A stretch of 64,000 nucleotides of DNA from Pseudomonas flavescens (lineage in GTDB: Bacteria > Pseudomonadota > Gammaproteobacteria > Pseudomonadales > Pseudomonadaceae), in NCBI RefSeq assembly GCF_013408425.1, contig NZ_JACBYV010000001.1:5704001-5768000 (forward strand), in the 5' to 3' direction. This document shows, piece after piece, positions 25,680 through 36,031 of this stretch. The stretch's first letter is position 1. Each line of letters begins with the position of its first letter. The translations under genes were made by a program, and so were the position numbers. The notes beneath the pieces are model-generated. The model saw only the letters and a list, made by a program, of their open reading frames with translations. It was not told the origin of the DNA and did no database searches.

Positions 25680-26540
25680 ATGGATATCGACCTTACCCGC
25701 ACCTTTCTGGAAATCGTCCGCAGCGGCAGCTTCATCGCCGCGGCCGAGCGCATGCACGTCACCCAGACGGCGATCACCGCGCGGATCCAGAAGCTCGAAA
25801 GCCACCTTGGCAGCACGCTGTTCGTGCGCAACCGGGCGGGCGCGCGACTGACTGCCGATGGCGAGGCATTCGTCACCTATGCCAACCAGATTCAACAGAC
25901 CTGGGAAGCGGCGCAGCGTGACCTGCCGCTGCCGGATGGTTATCACAACGTCATCCACATCGGCGGCGAGGTCAGCCTGTGCAACCCGCTGATGCTGCGC
26001 TGGGTGAGCGCGATTCGCGAGAACATCGATGGTTATGCGGTGCGTGCGCAGATCGCCGAAGGAGCGAGTCTGTTACGGCAGGTGGAGCTGGGCGTGCTGG
26101 ATGCGGCATTGGTCTACCAGCCCACGTACTGGGCCGGTATGCAGGTCGAGCAGGTGCTCGAGGAGAAGCTGATCCTGGTGAAGGCGGCGAACCCCGAGCC
26201 CTACGTCTACATCGACTGGGGCGACAGCTTCCGCGCGCAGCACGACCGTGCCTTGCCGGACAAGGCACGTGCGCCGGTGACCTTCAATCTCGGCCCGTTG
26301 GCGTTGCAGTACATTCTGGAGCACGGTGGGTCCGGCTACTTCCGTACCCGGGTGGTGCAGAGCTATCTGGACAGCAAGGTGCTCGAGCGGGTTAGCAAGG
26401 CGCCGGAGTTCAGCTACCCGACCTATCTGGTCTACGCCCGCGAGCGCGACTCGGCGGCTTTGCAGCAGAGCTTCACCCTGCTGCGCGAGATCGCCGCCCA
26501 GGATACCGACTGGTCACAGCGCTGGGACCCGGCGGTCTGA
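25680..26540 (+). CDS. LysR-family transcriptional regulator
   Basis: 286 aa. N-terminal winged HTH (about 1-60): LTRTFLEIVRSGSFIAAAERMHVTQTAITARIQKLE, then a helical linker and a LysR substrate domain (about 90-280). The effector is unknown. The frame starts 89 bases after the HPP gene on the same strand with no clear SD. LysR regulators usually act on a divergent neighbour; here the upstream neighbour is co-directional, so its target cannot be inferred. A REP array follows its stop. Confidence 0.88.
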   Translation: MDIDLTRTFLEIVRSGSFIAAAERMHVTQTAITARIQKLESHLGSTLFVRNRAGARLTADGEAFVTYANQIQQTWEAAQRDLPLPDGYHNVIHIGGEVSLCNPLMLRWVSAIRENIDGYAVRAQIAEGASLLRQVELGVLDAALVYQPTYWAGMQVEQVLEEKLILVKAANPEPYVYIDWGDSFRAQHDRALPDKARAPVTFNLGPLALQYILEHGGSGYFRTRVVQSYLDSKVLERVSKAPEFSYPTYLVYARERDSAALQQSFTLLREIAAQDTDWSQRWDPAV

Positions 26541-26563
26541 GCGAATCTCCCACATCTGTACAA

Positions 26564-27092
26564 GCCGCGACCTCGCGGCGAATGGTGGTAGCGCTGCGGT
26601 CTTGCGGCGTGGCCGCAATCATTTTCGCGCCGGGGGCGACGCTCCTACGGTCTGCGGAAATGCCGCATTAGCGTAGGAGCCGCGACCCCGCGGCGAATGG
26701 TGGTAGCGCTGGAGTGTTGCGCAATCGCCTTCGCGCCGGGGGCGACGCTCCTACGGTCGGCGGAAATGCCGCATTAGCGTAGTAGCCGCGACCTCGCGGC
26801 GAATGGTGGTAGCGCTGCGGTCTTGCGGAGTGGCCGCAATCGCCTTCGCGCCGGGGGCGACGCTCCTACGGTCGGCGTGAAGTGCCGCATTAGCGTAGGA
26901 GCCGCGACCCCGCGGCGAATGGTGGTCATACCGCCGCTTCTGCAGGATGGCTGCTATCGATTCGCCCCGAGGTCGGGGCTCCCACGGATCTGAGGACCCA
27001 CGCGATCCTGTAGCCGCGACCCCGCAGGCCGGGGGGAAATCACGGCATGGCCGCAACCGTTCGCGCCGCGGGCGACGAGCCTGCGGAGCCCG
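26564..27092. repeat. Tandem REP/REPIN array
   Basis: A unit of 106-116 bases repeats about 3.3 times, with copies beginning at 26564, 26679, 26785 and 26901, followed by diverged copies to about 27092. Each unit has two REP-like palindromes in opposite orientation: GTAGGAGCCGCGACCCCGCG then GCGAATGG, and TTCGCGCCGGGGGCGACGCT then CCTAC. Such inverted REP pairs are REPINs, moved by RAYT transposases; no RAYT gene is in the window. The array fills the space between the convergent LysR and RlpA-like genes. Confidence 0.88.
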
Positions 27093-27104
27093 TGGCGGCT
27101 GTTT

Positions 27105-27476
27105 TCACTTGAGGCTTTCAACCCTGACCGGCACTACGCCGGAGCGGATCATGTCCAGCGACTCCGCCGCCTTTCTAGACACATCGATGATGCGCCCACG
27201 CGAGAAAGGGCCGCGGTCGTTGATGCGCACCACCACGCTGCGGTCGTTGTTGAGGTTGGTGACCCTGACCCGGGTGCCGAAGGGCAGCGTGCGATGGGCG
27301 GCGGTCATGGCGTTCTGGTCGAAGCGTTCGCCGCTGGCGGTCCTGTTGCCGTGGTGCGCCTTGCCGTAATACGAGGCCTTGCCGTCAGCGCGGTAGTCAC
27401 CGGGTACACCGCCTCCAAAGCTGCTACAGCCGGCGAGCAGGCTGAACAGCACCAGCAGACCCGATAATCGACGCAT
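27105..27476 (-). CDS. RlpA-like double-psi beta-barrel lipoprotein
   Basis: 123 aa from the ATG at 27476, chosen for GGAG upstream and the signal peptide [17 protein letters not shown], with lipobox LAGC. The DPBB domain has [39 protein letters not shown] and [11 protein letters not shown], the RlpA core with the conserved His and Asp of the lytic transglycosylase. It lacks the SPOR domain of full RlpA, so it would not bind denuded septal glycan through SPOR. It may be a small wall-cleaving lipoprotein. It follows gatB on the same strand but a terminator separates them. Confidence 0.85.
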   Translation of the reverse strand: MRRLSGLLVLFSLLAGCSSFGGGVPGDYRADGKASYYGKAHHGNRTASGERFDQNAMTAAHRTLPFGTRVRVTNLNNDRSVVVRINDRGPFSRGRIIDVSRKAAESLDMIRSGVVPVRVESLK

Positions 27477-27508
27477 TGCTCTTCTCCATTTCCCATACGG
27501 CAGACACA

Positions 27509-27534
27509 AAAACGCCGGGCAACCCCGGCGTTTT
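27509..27534 (-). terminator. Rho-independent terminator of gatCAB
   Basis: AAAACGCCGGG (27509-27519) and CCCGGCGTTTT (27524-27534) around a four-base loop, eight bases past the gatB stop on the minus strand. The A-run on the plus strand gives U-runs on both transcripts. Confidence 0.9.
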
Positions 27535-27542
27535 CAAATCGC

Positions 27543-28991
27543 TCAGCCTTCGAGCTTTTTCTTCAGCAGTTCGTTCACTTGCCCCGGGTTGGCCTTGCCC
27601 TTGGAGGCTTTCATGGCCTGACCGACGAAGAAGCCGAACATTTTGCCGCGCTTGGCTTCGTCGCTGGCGCGGTACTGTTCGACCTGCTCGGCATTGGCGG
27701 CCAGCACCTCGTCGAGCATCTTTTCGATGGCGCCGGAGTCAGTGACCTGCTTGAGGCCTTTCTTCTCGATCACCTCATCCGCCGTTGCGCCTTCACCAGC
27801 GGCCAGGGCTTCGAAGACCATCTTGGCGATCTTGCCGCTGATGGTGTTGTCCTTGATGCGCAGGATCATGCCGCCCAGTTGCTCGGCGGAAACCGGCGAC
27901 TGATCGATCTCCAGGTTGTCCTTGTTGAGCAGGCTGGACAGCTCGCCCATCACCCAGTTGGCCGCCAGCTTGGCATCGCCACAGGTTTTCTCGACGGCTT
28001 CGAAGTAGTCGGCCAGCTCACGGCTCGCGCTCAATACGCTGGCGTCGTAAGTGGACAGCGCATATTGGCTTTCGAAGCGCTCGCGTTTTTGCGGCGGCAG
28101 CTCGGGCAGCTTGCCGCGCAGGTCGTCGAGGAAGCTCTGCTCGATCACCACCGGCAGCAGGTCAGGGCAGGGGAAGTAACGGTAGTCGTTGGCTTCTTCC
28201 TTGCTGCGCATGGACTTGGTTTTGTTGGCTGCTACGTCATACAGAACGGTTTCCTGCACGATTTTGTTGCCAGACTCTATTTCGTCGATCTGCCACTCGA
28301 TCTCGGTATTGATCGCGCGCTCAATAAATTTGAAAGAGTTGACGTTTTTAATCTCGCGACGGGTGCCGAACTCGGCCTGGCCTTTCGGGCGTACCGACAC
28401 GTTGCAGTCGCAGCGCAGCGAACCTTCGGCCATATTGCCGTCGCAGATGCCGAGGTAGCGCACCAGGGCGTGGATCGCCTTGACGTAGGCCACCGCTTCC
28501 TTGGCGGAGCGGATGTCCGGTTCGGAGACGATTTCCAGCAGCGGTGTGCCGGCACGGTTTAGGTCGATGCCACTCATGCCCTGGAAGTCTTCGTGCAGGC
28601 TCTTGCCGGCATCTTCTTCCAGGTGCGCGCGGGTGATGCCGATGCGCTTGACGGTACCGTCTTCCAGGGTGATGTCGAGGAAGCCCTTGCCGACGATGGG
28701 GTGGTCCATCTGGCTGGTCTGGTAGCCCTTCGGCAGGTCCGGGTAGAAGTAGTTCTTGCGGGCGAAGACGTTACGCTCGGCGATCTCGGCGTCGATGGCC
28801 AGGCCGAACTGGCAGGCCATGCGCACGGCTTCGGCGTTGAGCACCGGCAGGGTGCCGGGCATGCCGAGGTCGACCAGGCTGGCCTGGGTATTGGGCTCGG
28901 CGCCGAAGGTGGTGGCGCTGGCCGAGAAAATCTTCGATTGAGTGCTGAGCTGAGCGTGGATCTCGAGCCCGATCACTGTTTCCCATTGCAT
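27543..28991 (-). CDS. gatB: Asp/Glu-tRNA amidotransferase subunit B
   Basis: Subunit of GatCAB, which converts Asp-tRNA(Asn) and/or Glu-tRNA(Gln) to Asn-/Gln-tRNA; it binds the tRNA and activates the carboxylate with ATP. 482 aa. The catalytic half begins [17 protein letters not shown] and includes [18 protein letters not shown] and [15 protein letters not shown]. The C-terminal YqeY-like tail (about 330-480) ends [13 protein letters not shown]. Last gene of gatCAB. In Pseudomonas the complex mainly makes Asn-tRNA. Confidence 0.97.
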   Translation of the reverse strand: MQWETVIGLEIHAQLSTQSKIFSASATTFGAEPNTQASLVDLGMPGTLPVLNAEAVRMACQFGLAIDAEIAERNVFARKNYFYPDLPKGYQTSQMDHPIVGKGFLDITLEDGTVKRIGITRAHLEEDAGKSLHEDFQGMSGIDLNRAGTPLLEIVSEPDIRSAKEAVAYVKAIHALVRYLGICDGNMAEGSLRCDCNVSVRPKGQAEFGTRREIKNVNSFKFIERAINTEIEWQIDEIESGNKIVQETVLYDVAANKTKSMRSKEEANDYRYFPCPDLLPVVIEQSFLDDLRGKLPELPPQKRERFESQYALSTYDASVLSASRELADYFEAVEKTCGDAKLAANWVMGELSSLLNKDNLEIDQSPVSAEQLGGMILRIKDNTISGKIAKMVFEALAAGEGATADEVIEKKGLKQVTDSGAIEKMLDEVLAANAEQVEQYRASDEAKRGKMFGFFVGQAMKASKGKANPGQVNELLKKKLEG

Positions 28992-29005
28992 ATCTTGATC
29001 CTTCC

Positions 29006-30457
29006 TCAGAAGCCGCTCGGTGCTTGTTTGTGCCAGTCGCTGACCTGCTGGTACTGATGTGCGACGTTCAGCAGGCGGCCCTCCTGAAAGTAGTTGCCGA
29101 GCAACTGCACGCCGACCGGCAGACCGTCGACGAAGCCCGCAGGCATCGACAGGCCCGGGATCCCGGCGAGGTTGGCGGTGATGGTGTAGATGTCTTCCAG
29201 ATAGGCCGACACCGGATCCGCGTTCTTCTCGCCCAGTTTCCAGGCCAGGTTCGGCGTGGTCGGGCCAAGGATCACGTCGACGTCCTTGAAGGCGGCGACG
29301 AAGTCGTTCTTGATCAGGCGGCGGATCTTCTGCGCCTTGAGGTAGTAGGCGTCGTAGTAGCCAGCGGACAGCGCGTAGGTGCCGACCATGATGCGGCGTT
29401 TCACTTCTGCGCCGAAGCCCTCTTCGCGGGAGCGCTTGTACAGGTCTTGCAGGTCCTTCGGGTTTTCGCAGCGGTAGCCGAAGCGCACGCCGTCGAAACG
29501 CGACAGGTTGGAGCTGGCTTCCGCCGGAGCGATCACGTAGTAGGCCGCAATGGCGTGCTGCAGGTTTGGCAGACTGATGTCCTTGACGGTGGCGCCGAGC
29601 TTTTTCAGCGCCTCGACCACGGCCAGGATCTTCTCGCCGATGCGGGCGTCGAGGCCGGCGCCGAAGTATTCCTTCGGCAGACCGATGCGCAGGCCGCTCA
29701 GGGGCTGGGCGAGGGTGGCCAGGTAATCATCCACCGGCTGATCGACACTGGTCGAATCCTTCGGGTCGAAACCGGCGATGGCGCCGAGCAGCAGGGCGCA
29801 GTCTTCGGCGGTGCGGGCCAGCGGGCCGCCCTGGTCGAGGCTCGAGGCGTAGGCGATCATGCCCCAGCGCGAAACGCGACCGTAGGTCGGCTTGATGCCG
29901 GTCAGGTTGGTCAGCGCGGCCGGCTGGCGGATCGAGCCGCCGGTGTCGGTGCCGGTGGCTGCGGGCAGCAGGCGTGCAGCCACCGCGGCGGCCGAGCCAC
30001 CCGACGAGCCGCCCGGTACGCGGGTCAGATCCCAGGGGTTCTTGACCGGGCCGTAGTGGCTGGATTCGTTGGCCGAGCCCATGGCGAACTCGTCCATGTT
30101 CAGCTTGCCCAGGCTCACGGTCCCTGCGGCGGCGAGCTTCTCGACCACGGTGGCATCGTAGGGGGCCTTGAAGCCGGTGAGGATCTTCGAGCCACAGCTG
30201 GTCAGCACGCCCTTGGTGCAGAACAGGTCCTTGTGGGCGATCGGCGCGCCGAGGAGCGAATTGTTTTCACCAGCGGCGCGGCGCTGATCGGCGGCCTTGG
30301 CCTGCTCGAGGGCGAGGTCGGCGGTCACGGTGATGAAGCTGTTGAGCTGCGGATCGAGCTGTTCGATACGCGTCAGCAGGCTCTGGGTCAGCTCGGTGGA
30401 TGAGAACTGCTTGTCGGCGAGTGCGCGAGCGATCTCGGCCAGGGTCATTTGATGCAT
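29006..30457 (-). CDS. gatA: Asp/Glu-tRNA amidotransferase subunit A
   Basis: Glutaminase subunit of GatCAB, 483 aa. Amidase-signature enzyme: catalytic Lys76 ([13 protein letters not shown]), the Gly/Ser-rich signature [13 protein letters not shown] with the cis-Ser (about 151), and the nucleophile Ser in [12 protein letters not shown] (about 175). It releases ammonia from Gln and channels it to GatB. It starts MHQMTL; a Met three codons later would also do. It sits 15 bases after gatC and 14 before gatB. Confidence 0.97.
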   Translation of the reverse strand: MHQMTLAEIARALADKQFSSTELTQSLLTRIEQLDPQLNSFITVTADLALEQAKAADQRRAAGENNSLLGAPIAHKDLFCTKGVLTSCGSKILTGFKAPYDATVVEKLAAAGTVSLGKLNMDEFAMGSANESSHYGPVKNPWDLTRVPGGSSGGSAAAVAARLLPAATGTDTGGSIRQPAALTNLTGIKPTYGRVSRWGMIAYASSLDQGGPLARTAEDCALLLGAIAGFDPKDSTSVDQPVDDYLATLAQPLSGLRIGLPKEYFGAGLDARIGEKILAVVEALKKLGATVKDISLPNLQHAIAAYYVIAPAEASSNLSRFDGVRFGYRCENPKDLQDLYKRSREEGFGAEVKRRIMVGTYALSAGYYDAYYLKAQKIRRLIKNDFVAAFKDVDVILGPTTPNLAWKLGEKNADPVSAYLEDIYTITANLAGIPGLSMPAGFVDGLPVGVQLLGNYFQEGRLLNVAHQYQQVSDWHKQAPSGF

Positions 30458-30472
30458 GGCAGGGCGCTTTCC

Positions 30473-30760
30473 TTACTCGATGACTTTGGGAACCAGGTAC
30501 AGGCCGCTTTCCACGGCTGGGGCGATGGCCTGATAGGCGTCGCGCTGGTTCGCTTCGGTAACGGCGTCGGCGCGCAGGCGCTGAGTGGTCTCCAGCGGAT
30601 GCGCCAGAGGCTCGATGCCGTCGGTATCGACCGCCTGCATGCTGTCGATCAGGCCGAGAATGTTGTTCAGGGTTGCGGTGGTGTGTGGCAGTTCGCCTTC
30701 ACTCAGGCCCAGTCGGGCCAGGTGTGCGATCTTTTCCACCTCGGAGCGTTCAAGCGCCAT
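30473..30760 (-). CDS. gatC: Asp/Glu-tRNA amidotransferase subunit C
   Basis: Small subunit (95 aa) that wraps and stabilises GatA/GatB. Features of the family are [17 protein letters not shown] at the N-terminus, [26 protein letters not shown] in the middle and the C-terminal YLVPKVIE. It is first gene of gatCAB on the minus strand, divergent from mreB. Confidence 0.95.
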   Translation of the reverse strand: MALERSEVEKIAHLARLGLSEGELPHTTATLNNILGLIDSMQAVDTDGIEPLAHPLETTQRLRADAVTEANQRDAYQAIAPAVESGLYLVPKVIE

Positions 30761-32124
<1,364 letters not shown>

Positions 32125-32373
32125 GGCGCACGCCTTTCGCTGCAGCAGTCAGGACGCCGCATGCAGCTCCCGGAAATCAGTCGTCGATGTTTCGGCGCGA
32201 TGTTTCCGGGAGCGCGGTATCCTGCCATGCGTTGCCGGAGCACCTGGCAAGGGAAAACCACGGACGGCTAGTCCATTCCCTGCGTTCTGAGCCTGATCGG
32301 CTGCTGTCCGTGCCCAGGTAGCAACGCGGCTTGCGCTGAAACGTCAACAGACCCTAGCTGCGAGGTAATCGCC

Positions 32374-33345
32374 ATAAAGCCGCTATTCGCCAAAGGTCCT
32401 TCGCTCGGTATCCGCCTGTTGGTGTTCGCCGTGCTGTCGTCTGCGTTGATGGTCGTCGATGCTCGCCTGACCGTTCTGCAGTCGGTACGCAGCCAGATTG
32501 GCCTGATCGTCGAGCCGGTGTACTGGCTGGGGCGTTTCCCGGTGACCCTGTGGGAAAGCGCGACCCAGGAGCTCAGCTCGCGCAACGAGCTGGCGGCCGA
32601 GAACGAGAAGCTCAAGGCCGAGCAATTGATGATGCAGCGTCGCCTGCAGAAGCTGGCCGCGTTGACCGAGCAGAACGTGCGCCTGCGCGAACTGCTCAAT
32701 TCGTCTGCCCTGGTCGATGACGAGGTGCTGGCCACCGAACTGATCGGTATCGACCCCAACCCCTTCACTCACCGCATTCTCATCGACAAGGGCGAGAAGG
32801 ATGGTGTCGTGCTTGGTCAGCCGGTGCTCGATGCCCGCGGGCTGATGGGCCAGGTGGTCGAGGTCATGCCGTACACCTCTCGCGTCCTGTTGCTCACCGA
32901 TACCACCCACAGCATTCCGGTGCAGGTCAACCGCAACGGCCTGCGCGCCATCGCCACCGGCACCGGCAACCCGGAGCGCCTGGAGCTGCGTCATGTCGCC
33001 GATACCGCGGATATCCGCGAGGGCGATCTGCTGGTCAGTTCCGGCCTGGGGCAGCGCTTCCCGGCCGGTTACCCGGTGGCGACGGTGACCGAGGTGGTGC
33101 ATGACTCCGGCCAACCCTTCGCCATCGTCCGTGCCGTGCCGACCGCCAACCTCAATCGCACCCGTTACATGCTGCTGGTGTTCACCGACCCGCGAACGCC
33201 GGAACAGCGCGCTACCGAGTCGGCCGAAGCCCAGGAAGAGGTCGACCGCAAGGCGCTCGAAGGCGAAATGCCGTCCGAGGCCATCACGCCGCCTGCCGAT
33301 GAACCAAGCCCGGCGCCTGCCAACGGTGAGGAGGCCAGCCAATGA
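32374..33345 (+). CDS. mreC: Rod-shape protein MreC, start codon non-standard (ATA) or 15 codons later (TTG)
   Basis: Bitopic inner-membrane protein linking MreB to the wall synthases. The conserved cytoplasmic N-terminus reads IKPLFAKGPSLGIRLLVF before the membrane helix (VFAVLSSALMVV), but the frame has no ATG, GTG or TTG between the stop at 32269 and TTG at 32419. GAGG at 32362-32365 lies eight bases before ATA (32374), so ATA initiation is proposed (323 aa). Starting at TTG 32419 gives 308 aa and loses the conserved tail. A coiled coil (about 65-110) and the MreC beta domains follow. The stop overlaps mreD. Confidence 0.85.
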   Translation: MKPLFAKGPSLGIRLLVFAVLSSALMVVDARLTVLQSVRSQIGLIVEPVYWLGRFPVTLWESATQELSSRNELAAENEKLKAEQLMMQRRLQKLAALTEQNVRLRELLNSSALVDDEVLATELIGIDPNPFTHRILIDKGEKDGVVLGQPVLDARGLMGQVVEVMPYTSRVLLLTDTTHSIPVQVNRNGLRAIATGTGNPERLELRHVADTADIREGDLLVSSGLGQRFPAGYPVATVTEVVHDSGQPFAIVRAVPTANLNRTRYMLLVFTDPRTPEQRATESAEAQEEVDRKALEGEMPSEAITPPADEPSPAPANGEEASQ

Positions 33346-33830
33346 TCGCTGCTCGCTCGAACAATCTCTGGGTGATCTGGGCCAGCATGGGGCTTGCGCT
33401 GTTGCTCAGCGTGTCCACCCTGCCGCGCTTCATGGAGATCGGTCGGCCGCTTTGGCTGGCGCTGTTTCTCACCTACTGGGTGCTGGCCGTACCGCACCGT
33501 GTCGGCATGACCAGCGCCTGGTGCGTCGGTCTGCTGGCTGACGTGCTCAACGGCACCCTGCTGGGGCAGAACGCGCTGATCCTCACGCTGACCACGTTCA
33601 TGGTGCTGAGCCTGCATCAGCGTTTGCGCATGTTCCCCATGTGGCAGCAGAGCATGGTGCTGCTGGTGGTGTTCGGCGTGGCGCAACTGGTGCAGTTGTG
33701 GCTCAACGCATTGACCGGCAACCGGCCGCCGATTCTGGTGTTCATACTGCCCGCGCTGGTCAGTGCCCTGCTCTGGCCGTGGGTCTGTACCTTGCTGCGT
33801 GCCGTGCATCGTCGTCTGGGTGTCAACTGA
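33342..33830 (+). CDS. mreD: Rod-shape protein MreD
   Basis: Integral membrane partner of MreC in the elongasome, 162 aa with about five helices. It starts MIAARSNNLWVIWASMGLALLLSV, and has GMTSAWCVGLLADVLNGTLLGQNALILTL, the best conserved part of the family. The ATG overlaps the mreC stop (ATGA), so translation is coupled. Confidence 0.95.
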   Translation: MIAARSNNLWVIWASMGLALLLSVSTLPRFMEIGRPLWLALFLTYWVLAVPHRVGMTSAWCVGLLADVLNGTLLGQNALILTLTTFMVLSLHQRLRMFPMWQQSMVLLVVFGVAQLVQLWLNALTGNRPPILVFILPALVSALLWPWVCTLLRAVHRRLGVN

Positions 33831-33864
33831 AACGCGCTGCGGCGCCTGCTTGTGAGACGTCTGC

Positions 33865-34446
33865 ATGGCAACGCTTTACCTGGCTTCCGCTTCACCGCGC
33901 CGCAGTGAGCTGCTGACGCAGATCGGCGTTGCCTTCACCACCCGGATCGTGCCCATCGATGAAACGCCGCAGCCTGGCGAGGCGCCAGCGACCTACGTCG
34001 AGCGCCTGGCACGGGCCAAGGCGGCGGCGGTGCTCGATAGCCTGCCCGAGCGTGAGGGTGCGGTGGTACTGGGTTCCGATACCGCAGTGGTGCTCGATGG
34101 GCGCATCCTCGGCAAGCCTCTCGACCGTGACGATGCGGTGGCCACGCTGACCGCCTTGTCCGGCCGTGAGCATCAGGTGCTCACCGCCGTCGCGCTGATC
34201 AGCGACGAGCGCAGCAGCGCACGGGTGGTGACCAGCAGCGTACGCTTCAAAGCGCTCGAGCAGACACAGATCGAAGCGTATTGGGCCACCGGTGAGCCGC
34301 GCGACAAGGCAGGCAGTTATGGTATTCAAGGGTTGGCTGCGGTCTTCGTCAGCCAGATGCAGGGCAGTTATTCAGCGGTGGTCGGCCTGCCGTTGTGCGA
34401 GACTGCCGAACTGCTCGCGGAATTCGCGATTCCGTGCTGGCAATGA
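33865..34446 (+). CDS. maf: Maf-family nucleoside triphosphate pyrophosphatase
   Basis: 193 aa house-cleaning pyrophosphatase, probably of the YhdE type acting on dTTP/UTP or modified pyrimidine nucleotides. Shows the N-terminal [58 protein letters not shown] with the catalytic Asp, and [16 protein letters not shown]. It lies 34 bases after mreD and 96 before rng, an order conserved in many gammaproteobacteria. Confidence 0.95.
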   Translation: MATLYLASASPRRSELLTQIGVAFTTRIVPIDETPQPGEAPATYVERLARAKAAAVLDSLPEREGAVVLGSDTAVVLDGRILGKPLDRDDAVATLTALSGREHQVLTAVALISDERSSARVVTSSVRFKALEQTQIEAYWATGEPRDKAGSYGIQGLAAVFVSQMQGSYSAVVGLPLCETAELLAEFAIPCWQ

Positions 34447-34542
34447 CTGCCAGCGCATAACCCAGAGGTTGCAGGCCGCGATGGGCCGGGCTCGACTGAG
34501 TCTGCCGCTGCTTTCAGCTTCATCTCAAGCAGAGATGGGCGC

Positions 34543-36000
34543 ATGAGTGAAGAGATTCTGATCAACATCACGCCGATGGAGTCGCGCGTGGCGGTGGTGG
34601 AAAACGGTGTCCTGCAGGAAGTGCACGTCGAGCGCACCCAGCGTCGCGGCATCGTCGGCAACATCTACAAGGGCAAGGTCGTGCGCGTGCTACCCGGCAT
34701 GCAGGCAGCCTTCGTCGATATCGGCCTGGAGCGGGCGGCGTTCATTCACGCCTCGGAAATTTCCAGCCGTGAAGGCAGCGCGGTGGAAACCATCAGCGCG
34801 CTGGTGCACGAGGGCCAGAGCCTGACGGTGCAGGTCACCAAGGACCCCATCGGCAGCAAGGGCGCACGGCTGACCACGCAGTTGTCCATTCCCTCGCGCT
34901 ATCTGGTGTACATGCCGCGCACCAGTCACGTGGGCATTTCCCTGAAGATCGAAGACGAATCCGAGCGCGAGCGCCTCAAGCAGGTGGTCGCCGACTGCGT
35001 GGCCGCCGAAGGCATCGCCGAGGCCGGTGGCTTCATCCTGCGCACTGCCGCCGACGGCGCGCGTGCCGAAGAGATCCTCGTGGACATCCGTTACCTGCGC
35101 CGCCTGTGGGCGCAGATCGGCGAGCAGATGAAGAGTGCGCCGACCCCCTCGGTGATCTACGAAGACCTCAGTCTGGCCCTGCGCACCCTGCGCGACCTGG
35201 TCGGCCCGCGTACCGAGAAGATTCGCGTCGACTCCCGGGAAACCTTCCAGAAGATCACCGGGTTCGTTGCCGAGCTGATGCCGGAGATCTCCGATCGCCT
35301 GGAACATTATCCGGGCGAGCGGCCGATCTTCGACCTGCATGGCATCGAAGACGAGATCCAGAAGGCACTGGAGCGCAAGGTGCCGCTCAAGTCCGGTGGC
35401 TATCTGATCATCGACCCGGCCGAGGCGATGAGCACCATCGACGTGAATACCGGCGCCTTCGTCGGCCATCGCACGCTCGAAGAAACCATCTTCAAGACCA
35501 ACCTCGAGGCGGCCACCGCCATCGCCCGGCAACTGCGCCTGCGCAACCTGGGCGGGATCATCATCATCGACTTCATCGACATGGAGGACGAAGAGCATCA
35601 GCGCCAGGTGCTGCGCACCCTGGAAAAGCAGCTGGAGCGAGATCACGCCAAGACCAACATCATCGGCATTACCGAGCTCGGCCTGGTACAGATGACCCGC
35701 AAGCGCACCCGGGAGAGCCTCGAGCAGGTGCTGTGCGAGCCGTGCAGTCACTGTCAGGGCCGCGGCAAACTGAAGACGGCGGAAACCACCTGTTACGAGA
35801 TCTTCCGCGAGATCCTTCGCGAGGCCCGCGCCTACCAGCCAGAAGGCTATCGCGTGCTGGCCAACCAGAAGGTGGTCGACCGCCTGCTCGACGAGGAGTC
35901 GGGCAACGTCGCCGACCTCGAAGCATTCATTGGACGAACCATCAAGTTCCAGGTCGAAACCATGTACTCCCAGGAACAATACGATGTGGTGCTGCTATAA
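34543..36000 (+). CDS. rng: Ribonuclease G
   Basis: Single-strand endoribonuclease that matures the 16S rRNA 5' end and degrades mRNA, 485 aa. N-terminal S1 domain (about 38-120, RRGIVGNIYKGKVVRVLPGMQAAFVDIG), RNase H-like and DNase I-like parts with the catalytic STIDVNTG and IDFIDMEDEEH, and the zinc-link CEPCSHCQ. It lacks the long C-terminal scaffold of RNase E, hence RNase G. Start supported by family length. It runs into yhdP 31 bases downstream, across a GGCCCGGCCGGGCC palindrome. Confidence 0.97.
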   Translation: MSEEILINITPMESRVAVVENGVLQEVHVERTQRRGIVGNIYKGKVVRVLPGMQAAFVDIGLERAAFIHASEISSREGSAVETISALVHEGQSLTVQVTKDPIGSKGARLTTQLSIPSRYLVYMPRTSHVGISLKIEDESERERLKQVVADCVAAEGIAEAGGFILRTAADGARAEEILVDIRYLRRLWAQIGEQMKSAPTPSVIYEDLSLALRTLRDLVGPRTEKIRVDSRETFQKITGFVAELMPEISDRLEHYPGERPIFDLHGIEDEIQKALERKVPLKSGGYLIIDPAEAMSTIDVNTGAFVGHRTLEETIFKTNLEAATAIARQLRLRNLGGIIIIDFIDMEDEEHQRQVLRTLEKQLERDHAKTNIIGITELGLVQMTRKRTRESLEQVLCEPCSHCQGRGKLKTAETTCYEIFREILREARAYQPEGYRVLANQKVVDRLLDEESGNVADLEAFIGRTIKFQVETMYSQEQYDVVLL

Positions 36001-36031
36001 CGGGGCCCGGCCGGGCCGGGGCGTGAACTGA

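Noticed and set aside
26564..26930. Repeated units that could suggest a CRISPR array
   Set aside because: The repeat period is 106-116 bases and the whole unit repeats, with internal inverted REP pairs. There are no short repeats with unique spacers and no cas genes.
36001..36020. GGCCCGGCCGGGCC palindrome between rng and yhdP as a terminator
   Set aside because: No T-run and only 31 bases to the next co-directional gene. It is noted as a possible hairpin only.
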